The notes below the pieces were generated by a model. It saw nothing but the letters and a program-made list of their open reading frames with translations. It was not told the DNA's origin and made no database searches. A stretch of 64,000 bases of DNA from Candidatus Villigracilis affinis (lineage in GTDB: Bacteria; Chloroflexota; Anaerolineae; Anaerolineales; Villigracilaceae): NCBI GenBank assembly GCA_016718275.1, contig JADKEA010000020.1:186001-250000 (forward strand). The letters are read 5' to 3'. The position numbers and the translations under genes were made by a program. Below, in pieces: positions 52,649 through 61,799 of this stretch. Position 1 is the first letter of the stretch. Each line of letters begins with the position of its first letter.

Positions 52649-52654
52649 TAAAAT
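52649..52654 (+). promoter_or_regulatory. Extended -10 element giving a leaderless recG transcript
   Basis: TGA-TAAAAT matches an extended -10 (TGn plus TAAAAT) and lies 6 bases before ATG 52661. No Shine-Dalgarno sequence is present. Confidence 0.5.
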
Positions 52655-52660
52655 TGACCC

Positions 52661-55228
52661 ATGCAACCATCTCTGGAAAAACTACGTAAATTTTTTCGCC
52701 TGGAACATGAAAACAAATACGAAAACACCGCGATTATCGGTGGACTCGCTAAAATGCTTGATTATTGGGAGGGGGAAGCCCGCGCGGATGGAGTGGCCGA
52801 AGAAGTAATTCAGGCTGTTGCGGCCCGCCTGCGCTCCTACGAAAAGCTCAGCCCCGAAGGAAGGGCTGAGTCGCTTAAAGGCTTGTGGAAACGCATCGGA
52901 GAGACATATCCTGAAGCGGGGCAAAAGCCAAAGACACAACAACAGCTCAATCGGGTGAATCAGCCGCCCCGTCCACCCAGACCCGAGCAAGCCACACCTC
53001 CTCCGCCTGAAGAAGAATCCGCTCCGATCCCGCAGGAACAAAAATCCCAACCGAGACCGCAGGAACAACGCAAACCGCAACAGCAGCAGCGACCTGCGCC
53101 ACCATCGCCGCGTCCGCGTTCTGAGGTCGTGCCCGGCGCGCGGACCAGCCAAACCCCAGCCGCATTCAATGCGGATATTACTGTTATTCAGGGTGTTGGT
53201 CCCAAGCATGCGGAATCGCTAAAAAGCCTTGGCATGCAAACCCTTGGCGACATGCTGTATTATTTCCCGCGCCGTTACGAAGATTACAGCCAGCTCAAAC
53301 CGATCAAATCTCTTTTCTATGGGGAAGTGGTCACGGTGCTTGGCACGGTTCAAAGTGTACATACCCGTCCCATTCGCGGCGGTAAATCATCCATTGTGGA
53401 AGTTGTGATCAATGATGGCACAGGCGGACTCCGCCTTTCGTTTTTCAACCAACCCTGGGTTGCAAATCGTTTCAAAGAAGGCGAAGCGATCTCCGTTTCT
53501 GGCAAGGTCGATCAATATCTGGGTCGCCTCGTGATGAACACCCCGGATTGGGAACCGATCGAAGTTGAAAACCTGCATACTGCCCGCATCGTTCCCATTT
53601 ATGCGTTGACTGAAAAGGTCACGCAAAAATGGCTGCGCAAGATCATGAATGAAGTGGTGTCTTATTGGGCGCCTTCGGTGGTGGATGCTCTTCCCGAAAA
53701 GATCAAACTTTCAGCACGGCTGGTTTCACTCAGCGAAGCGCTCACACAGGTTCATTTTCCTCTTTCGCAGAGCAGGCTCAAAGCCGCGCGCGAACGTTTG
53801 GGGTTTGATGAGATCTTTTACCTGCAAATGGGAGTGCTGCGCCAGAAACGTGATTGGAAGGATGCCGAAGCCCGCCGTTTCCCAGCCTCGACCGAGTGGC
53901 TGGATACGCGTTTAAGCAGCCTGCCCTTCGCTCTGACATCTGCCCAGCAAAAAGCCCTCGAAGATATTCGCGCGGATTTAGACTCTGGCAAGCCGATGAA
54001 TCGACTCGTTCAAGGCGATGTCGGTTCGGGGAAAACTGTTGTGGCGGCGTTGGGTGCTTCGATCGTTACACAGGTTGGGGCGCAAGCTGCGATCATGGCC
54101 CCGACTTCCATTTTGGCTGAACAGCATTATCGTAATTTCACCAGCCTGCTTGCAGGGGAGAATGGTCCGCTGCAAAAGGGCGAGATCTGCCTGTTGGTGG
54201 GGAGCACGCCCGAGGCGGAGAAAGAAACGATCCGTCAGGGTCTGGCAGATGGTTCCATCAAGATTGTCATCGGCACACACGCGGTGATCGAACCAGATGT
54301 CCTGTTTAAGGATTTGGAATATATTGTTATCGACGAACAACACCGCTTCGGTGTTGAACAACGCAAGGAACTTCGCAGCAAGGGTACGAATCCGCATTTG
54401 CTGGTGATGACCGCTACGCCGATTCCGCGCTCACTCGCGTTGACGGTGTTCGGTGATCTCGATCTTTCCGTGATCGATGAATTGCCCGTCGGCCGCCAGC
54501 CGATCGATACCTATGTGCTTCGTCCGCAGGAGCGCGAGCGCGCGTTCACGATGATCCGCGGACAGATCAGGGATGGCAGACAAGCCTTCATTGTTTATCC
54601 GTTGATCGATGAAAGTGAAAAGATCGAAGCCCGCGCCGCGGTGGATGATTTCGAAGTGTTGTCGAATGAGGTCTTTCCCGACCTCAAGCTCGGACTTTTA
54701 CACGGGCGCATGAAGCCCAGTGAAAAAGATGAAGTGATGATGAAATTCCGCGACAAGGAATATGACATTCTCGTTTCGACCACCGTGGTTGAGGTGGGTG
54801 TGGATGTTCCGAATTCCACGGTCATGCTGATCGAAGGAGCAGATCGATTCGGTCTCTCGCAGCTTCATCAACTCCGCGGACGTGTTGGGCGTGGCGCGGC
54901 GCAATCGTATTGTCTGCTGATTCCCACCCGCGAAGATGCCACCGAGAACGAACGCCTGCAGGCCATGGCGAAAACCAATAGCGGTTTCGAGCTTGCCGAC
55001 CTTGACCTAAAGACTCGCGGCCCCGGAGAATTTTTAGGAACACGTCAGGCGGGTTTTGCCAATGCCTTGAAAATGGCAAGCATCACCGATGTCACCTTGA
55101 TCGAAAAAGCACGCACGCAGGCACAGGCCCTGTTCGAGCGCGATCCATACCTTCAATTACCCGAACACGCCCTGCTTTCAGAAGCCTTTGAAAGATTTTG
55201 GGGCGCAGGCAAGGGCGATGTTTCTTAA
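52661..55228 (+). CDS. recG: ATP-dependent DNA helicase RecG
   Basis: This 855-residue helicase rescues stalled replication forks. Residues of about 1-165 are an extra N-terminal region: a helical part then a Pro/Gln/Arg-rich linker, also seen in Chloroflexota relatives. An HhH-like start ('ITVIQGVGPKHAESLKSLG') leads into the wedge/OB domain (about 210-330). The helicase core has Walker A GDVGSGKT with K458, DEQH at 558-561 in place of DEAD, TATPIPRSL and the C-terminal 'QLHQLRGRVGRG'. The end overlaps no gene, and coaD starts 23 bp downstream. Confidence 0.97.
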   Translation: MQPSLEKLRKFFRLEHENKYENTAIIGGLAKMLDYWEGEARADGVAEEVIQAVAARLRSYEKLSPEGRAESLKGLWKRIGETYPEAGQKPKTQQQLNRVNQPPRPPRPEQATPPPPEEESAPIPQEQKSQPRPQEQRKPQQQQRPAPPSPRPRSEVVPGARTSQTPAAFNADITVIQGVGPKHAESLKSLGMQTLGDMLYYFPRRYEDYSQLKPIKSLFYGEVVTVLGTVQSVHTRPIRGGKSSIVEVVINDGTGGLRLSFFNQPWVANRFKEGEAISVSGKVDQYLGRLVMNTPDWEPIEVENLHTARIVPIYALTEKVTQKWLRKIMNEVVSYWAPSVVDALPEKIKLSARLVSLSEALTQVHFPLSQSRLKAARERLGFDEIFYLQMGVLRQKRDWKDAEARRFPASTEWLDTRLSSLPFALTSAQQKALEDIRADLDSGKPMNRLVQGDVGSGKTVVAALGASIVTQVGAQAAIMAPTSILAEQHYRNFTSLLAGENGPLQKGEICLLVGSTPEAEKETIRQGLADGSIKIVIGTHAVIEPDVLFKDLEYIVIDEQHRFGVEQRKELRSKGTNPHLLVMTATPIPRSLALTVFGDLDLSVIDELPVGRQPIDTYVLRPQERERAFTMIRGQIRDGRQAFIVYPLIDESEKIEARAAVDDFEVLSNEVFPDLKLGLLHGRMKPSEKDEVMMKFRDKEYDILVSTTVVEVGVDVPNSTVMLIEGADRFGLSQLHQLRGRVGRGAAQSYCLLIPTREDATENERLQAMAKTNSGFELADLDLKTRGPGEFLGTRQAGFANALKMASITDVTLIEKARTQAQALFERDPYLQLPEHALLSEAFERFWGAGKGDVS

Positions 55229-55251
55229 ATTCCCATGCCACATGGAGAAAA

Positions 55252-55767
55252 ATGGTCAGAGCATTATTTCCCGGTACGTTCGACCCAGTCCACCTTGGTC
55301 ATATTGATATTGCTTCGCGCGCGGCGCGTCTCTTTGATGAAGTGATCATGGCCGTGTACGACAAGCCGTTGAAAACCTTGATGTTTTCGCCGGATGAACG
55401 CATTTCATTGGTAACCGAAGCCTTCAAAGACCACCCCAAAATAAAAGTAACGGGCTACAGCGGCTTGACGATCGATTTCGCCCGCAAGATCGAGGCGCAG
55501 GTCATCGTGCGCGGCCTGCGTGTGTTTTCAGATTTTGAATTCGAATTCCGCATGGCATTGGCAAATCAACGCCTTGCAAAGGATATCGAAACGGTTGCAT
55601 TGATCACCGCCGAGCAGCACACCTTCCTTTCCTCCAGCACGGTGCGCGAGATCGCCATGTTGAATGGCGATGTATCCAGCATGGTGCCTGCACATGTGAA
55701 GGCGGCCCTGCATGCCAAGGTGATTAACATGGGAGAGCAATCTCCACCAAACGCACTTCGTGATTAA
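55252..55767 (+). CDS. coaD: Phosphopantetheine adenylyltransferase
   Basis: Cytoplasmic nucleotidyltransferase of 171 residues in coenzyme A synthesis, converting 4'-phosphopantetheine and ATP to dephospho-CoA. 'ALFPGTFDPVHLGHIDI' contains the HxGH motif (here HLGH), 'VRGLRVFSDFEFEFRMALANQRL' is the substrate-binding helix and 'TFLSSSTVREIA' is the second nucleotide motif. ATG 55252 follows TGGAG. The frame extends into recG at 55198, but without homology there. Confidence 0.96.
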   Translation: MVRALFPGTFDPVHLGHIDIASRAARLFDEVIMAVYDKPLKTLMFSPDERISLVTEAFKDHPKIKVTGYSGLTIDFARKIEAQVIVRGLRVFSDFEFEFRMALANQRLAKDIETVALITAEQHTFLSSSTVREIAMLNGDVSSMVPAHVKAALHAKVINMGEQSPPNALRD

Positions 55768-55829
55768 TTTGTGCTAGAATTGGAAAAGTATTAATCATTC
55801 ATCAGGAAATCGCCCACGAGAGGCGCACT

Positions 55830-56312
55830 ATGGACATTCTGCAACTTATCGACCGCCTGGAAGAACTCTTCAATGCCGCAAAGGCTGTTCCTTTTACGCA
55901 CAACGTCATTGTGGACGAAGATCGCATGCTGGAATTGATCGATCAGATGCGCATCGCCATCCCCGAGGAAGTGAAAAAAGCCCAGCAGGTCATGGCTCAA
56001 CGTGACCGTGTAATGGCGCAGGCGCAGGAAGAAGCCAATCGCACCCTGCAGCTCGCGCGTGATAAAGCCGACCAACTGGCCCAGAAAGACATGGTCGTGC
56101 AGGAAGCCCAACGCCGCGCCGATCAAATTGTGAGCCAGGCGCGCGCCGAAGCCGAAGCCACCCGTGCCGACGCTGATAACTACGTGGTCGATACCCTGAT
56201 GCAGTTGCAGGATCAGATCGCAAAACTAAGCGGACAAGTCAGCAATGGCATTCGCATGGTGCAGGAAGACCAAATGCGGAAATCCTCAAATATTCCTGAA
56301 AAGGCCGAATAA
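55830..56312 (+). CDS. Coiled-coil protein (DivIVA/ATPase-like), function unknown
   Basis: This 160-residue protein has a helical N-terminal region ('MDILQLIDRLEELFNAAKAVPFTHNVIVDEDRMLELIDQ') and then a long Ala/Gln/Arg-rich coiled coil (about 45-125) like the tail of ATP-synthase b subunits or DivIVA. There is no membrane segment. Similar proteins sit next to coaD in related genomes as far as I recall, but no function is established. GAGAGG precedes ATG 55830. A terminator follows. Confidence 0.8.
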   Translation: MDILQLIDRLEELFNAAKAVPFTHNVIVDEDRMLELIDQMRIAIPEEVKKAQQVMAQRDRVMAQAQEEANRTLQLARDKADQLAQKDMVVQEAQRRADQIVSQARAEAEATRADADNYVVDTLMQLQDQIAKLSGQVSNGIRMVQEDQMRKSSNIPEKAE

Positions 56313-56322
56313 TAAAAGCAAA

Positions 56323-56357
56323 CAGCCCTGTCAAAACGACAGGGCTGATTTTTTGTT
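56323..56357 (+). terminator. Intrinsic terminator after the coiled-coil gene
   Basis: CAGCCCTGTC (56323-56332) pairs with GACAGGGCTG (56338-56347), followed by a T-rich run. Confidence 0.93.
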
Positions 56358-56386
56358 TTTGATGAAAGGAAGTGCGTTGCACCCGA

Positions 56387-57064
56387 TTATTGCTGGACCT
56401 GTAACCTGAGTGCTGTTTCCCGAACATTCCTCAAGCTGACAAATATCCCCGCGCCCAAAAGTAGCAGCCCAATCCCGATCACAGCCATGGACGTGTTAAA
56501 CGCATCCGCGTAGTTCACGCCGCCCCAGGTGTGGGTGGAACCCATTGTGTATTGAATGGTGAGCGTGAACAAGCCGACCAAAATAGCCGCCGCGCCACCC
56601 GCTTTTTTATTGTCGCTGGCTTTCGCTTTGGAAAAATCCACGCCCTGCCAGATCATGGGGATTTTGAAGAGCAGGAAGATGACCAGCGTGAGGAGTGTCG
56701 TGTAGACCACCGCATCCACTGGCATGGATTTTCCGCGTAACATGCGCGACATGTAGATGTGGAATCCGCCGACCAACACGCCTGCGATCAATGCGTACAG
56801 ACTCATCCAATATGCATCCGTTGTGCCTTTGATGAGCTTGATGGCTGCCCAAATTCCCCAAACGCCGATGGCGATCGTGCCAAGCATGAAGAGGATATAC
56901 AGCCATTGATAGGGAATCAACCCCGCCATGCTTTCATATTTCTGCGGGAAGACCGCCGCACAAAATGTCCCCACGCCGCCGAGGAAAGTAAATCCGCCCG
57001 TGAGCGCCATCAAGACAATGCCGATGAAGCGCAGGAATTTTGCGAAGAAACTATTTGTAGACAT
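56387..57064 (-). CDS. Polytopic membrane protein, unknown function
   Basis: This 225-residue protein has about six membrane helices and a cytoplasmic N-terminus. No family could be named from the sequence. ATG 57064 is chosen because AAGGAG precedes it; the frame extends upstream to 57097. It is the last gene of the minus-strand cluster with ctaB. 'YQWLYILFMLGTIAIGVWGIWAAIKLI' and 'SMPVDAVVYTTLLTLVIFLLFKIP' are typical helix stretches. Confidence 0.8.
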   Translation of the reverse strand: MSTNSFFAKFLRFIGIVLMALTGGFTFLGGVGTFCAAVFPQKYESMAGLIPYQWLYILFMLGTIAIGVWGIWAAIKLIKGTTDAYWMSLYALIAGVLVGGFHIYMSRMLRGKSMPVDAVVYTTLLTLVIFLLFKIPMIWQGVDFSKAKASDNKKAGGAAAILVGLFTLTIQYTMGSTHTWGGVNYADAFNTSMAVIGIGLLLLGAGIFVSLRNVRETALRLQVQQ

Positions 57065-57122
57065 TGTGTACTCCTTTTGTGTAAAAAAACAGGTCACGCT
57101 TTATGCGTGACCTGCAAGTTGA

Positions 57123-57728
57123 TTATCCAAATTTGAAACCTGCTACAAAGAGTGCCGTTGTCAGCAGGAGCAGCATGGGGAACAATCTCATGATCGTATC
57201 CCTTGATAATATTGGTTTGCCTGTTTTCAGGAAGGAGAGTAATAACCCTGCAAGGCCGATCAAGGCACCGCCGACCCCTACGAGGGAAAAGAGCGGCATT
57301 ACCTGTCCCTGTGCTGAGAGAATGATGGGGAGCAGGAAGATGGTCATGCCTGCAATGCCGTGTGTGATGGCAATGACGATGACGGGTAGTTTATTTTGCA
57401 TGACGATCGAGCGGGTCAATATCACAGCGAGAAAACTGACGATGGTGAAGATCAGGTAAACGGTCCGATAGGAGGCGAGGTGCTGCCAGACGAGGCCGAG
57501 TGACAGGGCCAGTGGAATGATCGTCGAGATGATCACAACGATGGGCGCATCCAGTACTTCAAACCCGAGAATGATGAGCAGAAGTCCCGCCACTAAAATG
57601 ACCCCGAAGGCGATGGTGTAGGCAGTGATGGAGACGCTGTCCATCTGGTCAATGCCGATGGCGATCTGGTATGCGGCAAGAAAACCAGTAAGGAGAAGCA
57701 GGGTGCGATCAAGGGAGGTCATTTTCAT
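57123..57728 (-). CDS. Seven-helix membrane protein, paralogue of 61165-61764
   Basis: This 201-residue integral membrane protein has about six or seven helices and few charged residues. It is clearly related to the protein encoded at 61165-61764. Both share 'LLLTG-LAAY', 'V-GLLLI-LG', 'IPL-LSLGL' and a C-terminal 'GVGG-LIGL-G-LL-F'. The function is unknown. It lies between ctaB and the preceding polytopic protein in the same orientation. Confidence 0.8.
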   Translation of the reverse strand: MKMTSLDRTLLLLTGFLAAYQIAIGIDQMDSVSITAYTIAFGVILVAGLLLIILGFEVLDAPIVVIISTIIPLALSLGLVWQHLASYRTVYLIFTIVSFLAVILTRSIVMQNKLPVIVIAITHGIAGMTIFLLPIILSAQGQVMPLFSLVGVGGALIGLAGLLLSFLKTGKPILSRDTIMRLFPMLLLLTTALFVAGFKFG

Positions 57729-57758
57729 TGGGCAATGCAGGACAACGTAAATGTTGCG

Positions 57759-58628
57759 TTACGGAATGATCAGCAGCATCGCGAACAGCATGTACATGGA
57801 TGCATATTTGAAAAGACTGAAGTTGACACGGTCTGACGGGCGGAAGACAGTGGTGACCGCAAGGAAGAACAGGCCTGCGCTCAAAACAATAATGACCCGT
57901 AATACACCAGCGGTGACGCCGATCCAGACGGAGGCCCAGCCCATGGTAAGCGCCGCAACCACGCTGGAGAATGCGATTGCAAAACGGGTGGCCGCTTCGC
58001 CGTAGGTGGATGGGAAGGTGGGCACACCTGCGCTGTTGTAATCATCAAAGAATTTGAGGCTGAAGGTGAGGGTGTGGGTTGGAATCCAGAACAGCACGGC
58101 GCATGCCAGTAAAATGCCAATTGCATCGATCTGACCGACAGCCAGCACACGCCCAGCGAGGATCGGCATGGCGCCCGAGATGCCGCCCCAAACGATGCTC
58201 CAGCAGGTGCGGCGTTTCAGCCACATGCTGTAAACGACCACGTCAAAGAATAGACCCGCAAAGACCACAACACCGTAAAACCAGTTGACCATCAACGCCC
58301 AGCCGATACCAATGACCGAGACGATGATGCCAAGCTTCAAGACTTCTTCTCGGGTAACCTGACCTGCCGAGGTGGGGCGCTTGTGCGTGCGCTTCATCTT
58401 TGCGTCGATATCCTGATCCCACCACATATTGAGGATGGTGGAACCAGCAATCGCGAAGAAGAGACTGGGAAGCATCTGCCAGAAGTGAAGCCAGTTCACA
58501 GTGGTATGCGCGCTCAGATAGCCCGCCACACCTGTAAGCAAAAGCAGACTGGTTTGCAGGGATTTGATGAGCGGGATATAAAGACTAAGCTTTGATCTTA
58601 TTTTTGTAATGGACAATTGCGCCAGCAT
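57759..58628 (-). CDS. ctaB: Haem O synthase (protohaem IX farnesyltransferase)
   Basis: Membrane prenyltransferase of 289 residues that adds farnesyl to haem b for haem-copper oxidases. 'ILNMWWDQDIDAKMKRTHKRP' carries the first Asp-rich motif (NxxWDxDID variant) and 'FIGVVVFAGLFFDVVVY' plus 'IPTHTLTFSLKF' supply later helices and the second motif region. The usual N-D-x-x-D is altered to N-M-W-W-D. ATG 58628 is chosen because AGGAG precedes it. The frame runs to 59162, but that is antisense overlap with the SUMF1 gene. Oxidase subunits are not obvious here. Confidence 0.93.
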   Translation of the reverse strand: MLAQLSITKIRSKLSLYIPLIKSLQTSLLLLTGVAGYLSAHTTVNWLHFWQMLPSLFFAIAGSTILNMWWDQDIDAKMKRTHKRPTSAGQVTREEVLKLGIIVSVIGIGWALMVNWFYGVVVFAGLFFDVVVYSMWLKRRTCWSIVWGGISGAMPILAGRVLAVGQIDAIGILLACAVLFWIPTHTLTFSLKFFDDYNSAGVPTFPSTYGEAATRFAIAFSSVVAALTMGWASVWIGVTAGVLRVIIVLSAGLFFLAVTTVFRPSDRVNFSLFKYASMYMLFAMLLIIP

Positions 58629-58722
58629 GGGGACTCCTGCGATTGATAGTAACTGGTAAACAGGGAATAAAATTACAGAGCGCAAGTATACCTGTGTACA
58701 TGTGTACTTGTCTACTTTGTTA

Positions 58723-59616
58723 CTAATCCCGCACACATCTAAACCCCACACCCGGGCTGAAGTATGTGGGCGTGGCATTGTTACGAACCCAGATGCGCAA
58801 ATCCATATCGTAAGTGTCTTTCGAGCCGCCGCGCAGGAAGCGGTAGTGCATCCCTTCGTACACGTCACCTGTCCATTGCCAGACATTGCCTGCCATATCG
58901 TAGAGTCCGTAGGGGGAAGCAGAATCGACGGTTTGAAAACCATCGTATGTTTGTCCGTTATAAAAACCAACTGGACTGGTGCGTGAGCCGAATGTGGACA
59001 TATCTTCGAACGGGTCGCGGCTGGAGTAGAAGTTGGCGTTGCCGCGTTGAATTTCATCGCCCCACGGGAAGGGACGTTCATCGGTGCCGCGTGCGGCTTT
59101 TTCCCATTCCAATTCAGTGGGTAGGCGGGTTTCGAAATATTTACAATAGCCCCATGCGCCAAACCAGGTGACGTTCGTCATTGGGTGATTTTCATAACCA
59201 GATTGGACAGAAAAAGTTGAGCCATCGAATTTGATTCTTTGAGATGGGTCATCGAGCGGGATGAAGAGCCAGTCACCCGCTTCTATCTTTTCCTCGTGCT
59301 TGATCCCGTGGAACTTGTCGCCTGGGTAGAACCCGACGATTTTTTCGCCGTCCATTTTTACGCTTCCATCCGCGAGTGCTGTGTTGAGGAAGTCCGCATA
59401 TTGCGCGGCGGTGACATCGGTGACCATGATCTCGTAGGCTTCGGTGGATGCGATTTCATCGAACTGCCCGTGGTGGAATTCACCCGCTGGGACTTGCGCC
59501 CACGTGTTCGGGTCAATGCCTGTGTCGAAGGCGGGGATCGGAGCGTTCAAATCTACGGGGGAGCAGGATGCCAATAACGCCGCACACAGGCAAAGGGTCA
59601 GAATGAGGCGTTTCAT
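58723..59616 (-). CDS. SUMF1-type lipoprotein
   Basis: This 297-residue protein has a lipoprotein signal (LCAALLASC, lipid cysteine at about 18) and a full SUMF1/FGE-sulfatase-like domain: 'WAQVPAGEFHHGQF', 'YENHPMTNVTWFGAWGYCKYFETRLPTELEWEKAA', 'GLYDMAGNVWQWTGD', 'RFLRGGSKD' and 'GVGFRCVRD'. The start overlaps the end of the upstream gene by 4 bp (ATGA), so translational coupling is likely. AGGAGG precedes the start. It is an intact relative of the frameshifted gene at 37269-38214. It has no sulfatase partner nearby. Confidence 0.92.
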   Translation of the reverse strand: MKRLILTLCLCAALLASCSPVDLNAPIPAFDTGIDPNTWAQVPAGEFHHGQFDEIASTEAYEIMVTDVTAAQYADFLNTALADGSVKMDGEKIVGFYPGDKFHGIKHEEKIEAGDWLFIPLDDPSQRIKFDGSTFSVQSGYENHPMTNVTWFGAWGYCKYFETRLPTELEWEKAARGTDERPFPWGDEIQRGNANFYSSRDPFEDMSTFGSRTSPVGFYNGQTYDGFQTVDSASPYGLYDMAGNVWQWTGDVYEGMHYRFLRGGSKDTYDMDLRIWVRNNATPTYFSPGVGFRCVRD

Positions 59617-61088
59617 TTGTCCACCTCCTGCGCGAGTTCGTGATCCAGTTCTTCGATCCAGCGTCCTTTATTTTTGAAGAGGTCAACCAAACGATAGATC
59701 ATCATTGCGGCGAGAATGACCAGCAGCATGCCGAGGCCGAAATCAATGGCGTACATCAAGCCGTTGACAAGCGGTTGCTGCGCGGCTTCGGTGACGAAGA
59801 GCCGTTTCATCTCGAAGACGGTGACTGCGCCAAAAGCGATATCCGAAAAGATGATGATGCTCCAGCCATACCACTGACGCAGTTTGCCTTTGAAGCCGTT
59901 CATGTCGCCAAAGTAAAGCAGGATGATCGTGGCGATGATGGCGGAAAGCACATGCCAGTGTCCTGTGAGTTCGATGCGTTCTTCGCGGGCAGGCCAGACG
60001 CGGAAAATTTCATCGAGTTTGATCGCCATGAAAATGCCGATGCCGCTGGTGGTGAAGTTCATGAAAAGCATTTGCCATGTGGGGCCGAACTTGAGCGGGT
60101 CACGCAGCAGCGCTCCGATCTTTTGACCGAAGGTTGGTTTTTGGATATTGGCAGTGCCATCCTTGATGAGTTTGTTCCAATCCCAGATCAGCAGGAGCAA
60201 TGCCGCAAACATGGATGGAGTCGCGCCGACATAGATCACCATGTGTGCAACAGGTTCGAGCGGAGTGACCACACCCCACACGCCGAGATTAAGCACGATG
60301 GTCCCCAGGATCATGAGCGGCATGGCGAATTTATGAAGAATGCCTTTGAAGTTCAACCAGCGCCCGATGATGAGCGTGATCATGATGCCGATCAACGCCA
60401 GCATGATATGCAGGTGACCGATGACCGAAAATTCCATGACTGTTTTTTCAGGAATACGGATGATGTTCTCGGCAAGAAATGTTTCAAAGCCGTGACCATA
60501 ATACGAGCCCGGTACCGCGCCAAAAAGTGATGAAATGACAGTTGTGACCGCAGTAGCGAAAAATGCGGTGCGCTCCAGGTCGAGTCCGCTTTTGGTGTGG
60601 GCGTATTCTTTATCGGTGATGAAGTATTCCTTGTCCCACGGCCAGAGCGCGACGATCAACATCAAGCCCGCAAAGAAAATTAGCGAAAGCCCCGTGATAT
60701 AGAGTCCATGAAAAGCCCAGTTGCGCCCGAAGTATGCAAAGCCCATGCCGAAGACCATGGTCAGGATATAGCCAAAGGTGATGGTGGCGTTGATCGCTGT
60801 TTTGAAAAAGGCTTTCATCTTGATCAAGCCAGTCACCATATAGGTTTCAATGGCGATGATGGCCATGGCAATCGAGTGATACAAAATGACAATGCGCCCT
60901 TCACGCTCCGCTTGCACGATCTTCATGCCGAGCGCTTTGACAACGATCTCGCGCACGCCCATCTCTGCCATCGGCCCTGAGAGCATGCCCCATACAGCGG
61001 TAACAATTCCCACCATGGCAATCGCCACAAGGATCAGTCCCTTGGTGGAGTTGAAAAGATAATTGAAACGGGTTTTGATAAATTGCAT
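59613..61088 (-). CDS. Polytopic membrane protein with paired-histidine motifs
   Basis: This 491-residue protein has about twelve membrane helices. Histidines fall in membrane-helix contexts: 'ILYHSIAMA', H225-L-H227 in 'IGHLHIMLALIG', 'PVAHMVIYVG' and H377-W-H379 in 'TGHWHVLSAI'. Paired His-x-His motifs are typical of haem-binding membrane proteins, including the haem-copper oxidase superfamily and NnrS-like proteins, but no standard oxidase signature (such as the HPEVY helix) is seen. Its neighbours are haem O synthase and a SUMF1 lipoprotein. A haem-binding redox protein is inferred. It may be a previously undescribed family. Confidence 0.7.
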   Translation of the reverse strand: MQFIKTRFNYLFNSTKGLILVAIAMVGIVTAVWGMLSGPMAEMGVREIVVKALGMKIVQAEREGRIVILYHSIAMAIIAIETYMVTGLIKMKAFFKTAINATITFGYILTMVFGMGFAYFGRNWAFHGLYITGLSLIFFAGLMLIVALWPWDKEYFITDKEYAHTKSGLDLERTAFFATAVTTVISSLFGAVPGSYYGHGFETFLAENIIRIPEKTVMEFSVIGHLHIMLALIGIMITLIIGRWLNFKGILHKFAMPLMILGTIVLNLGVWGVVTPLEPVAHMVIYVGATPSMFAALLLLIWDWNKLIKDGTANIQKPTFGQKIGALLRDPLKFGPTWQMLFMNFTTSGIGIFMAIKLDEIFRVWPAREERIELTGHWHVLSAIIATIILLYFGDMNGFKGKLRQWYGWSIIIFSDIAFGAVTVFEMKRLFVTEAAQQPLVNGLMYAIDFGLGMLLVILAAMMIYRLVDLFKNKGRWIEELDHELAQEVDK

Positions 61089-61164
61089 GTTCTCTCCGAG
61101 ATAATGGACGATAAACCATTGATCATGAATCTATTGTCCACCGTCTGTTGTCTATGGTCAGGGA

Positions 61165-61764
61165 TTAGCCCTTCTTTGCAAATCCCAGCACGTACGCGCC
61201 TGTCATCAGGAAGAGCAGGGGAGTCAGGATGAGCATGACAAAGTCAGGGCTGAAGAAAAGTAATTGTTTGCCCATGGTAATGAAGGCCAGCGCAATTCCG
61301 CCAAGGCCGATCAACAGTCCGCCGATGCCGACCCAGAAGAAACCCTTCGGCGCGCCCTTCGCGTAAAACGGGCCAATGAAGATCACCAGTCCTGATACCC
61401 CGTGGAACAGCGGAACCGCGATTTTCTTGAGCGAGTCCATGCCGCCGATGCTGGTGATGGCAATCGCCAGAAAACCGATCGCCGCGAACCATTTGAAATA
61501 TTTTTTCCAGGAGGGGAAGTATTCCTCGGCGAGTCCCATTGAAATGCCAAGCGGGATCAAACTTGCAACGGTCAACACGTAAGGGGAGGAGAGAATACCG
61601 AGTCCGAGAAATATGAGCAGCAATCCTGAAACCAAAAGCACTGCAAACCCCATCAGATAGTACAGGTTGTGCAATGCCTTGTGTTGCTGATATCGCTGGT
61701 AAAAATACCAGCATAAGTAGGCGGCGAGCAAGCCTGTCAAAAGCAGGAAGATAACGTCTTTCAT
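61165..61764 (-). CDS. Seven-helix membrane protein, paralogue of 57123-57728
   Basis: This 199-residue protein has seven or so hydrophobic helices and no assignable family. It is the first gene of the minus-strand cluster and is homologous to 57123-57728 (shared 'LLLTG-LAAY', 'GLLLIFLG', 'GVSGLVIFI', 'GGLLIGLGGIALAF'). AAAGGAG precedes its start codon. Two Crp/Fnr-like palindromes lie 36-83 bp upstream. Confidence 0.8.
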   Translation of the reverse strand: MKDVIFLLLTGLLAAYLCWYFYQRYQQHKALHNLYYLMGFAVLLVSGLLLIFLGLGILSSPYVLTVASLIPLGISMGLAEEYFPSWKKYFKWFAAIGFLAIAITSIGGMDSLKKIAVPLFHGVSGLVIFIGPFYAKGAPKGFFWVGIGGLLIGLGGIALAFITMGKQLLFFSPDFVMLILTPLLFLMTGAYVLGFAKKG

Positions 61765-61799
61765 CGTTCAATTCTCCTTTTGTGATGTCTGTCAAACTA

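Noticed and set aside
58629..59162. N-terminal extension of ctaB
   Set aside because: It overlaps the SUMF1 gene in another frame and matches nothing in the CtaB family. A ribosome site supports ATG 58628.
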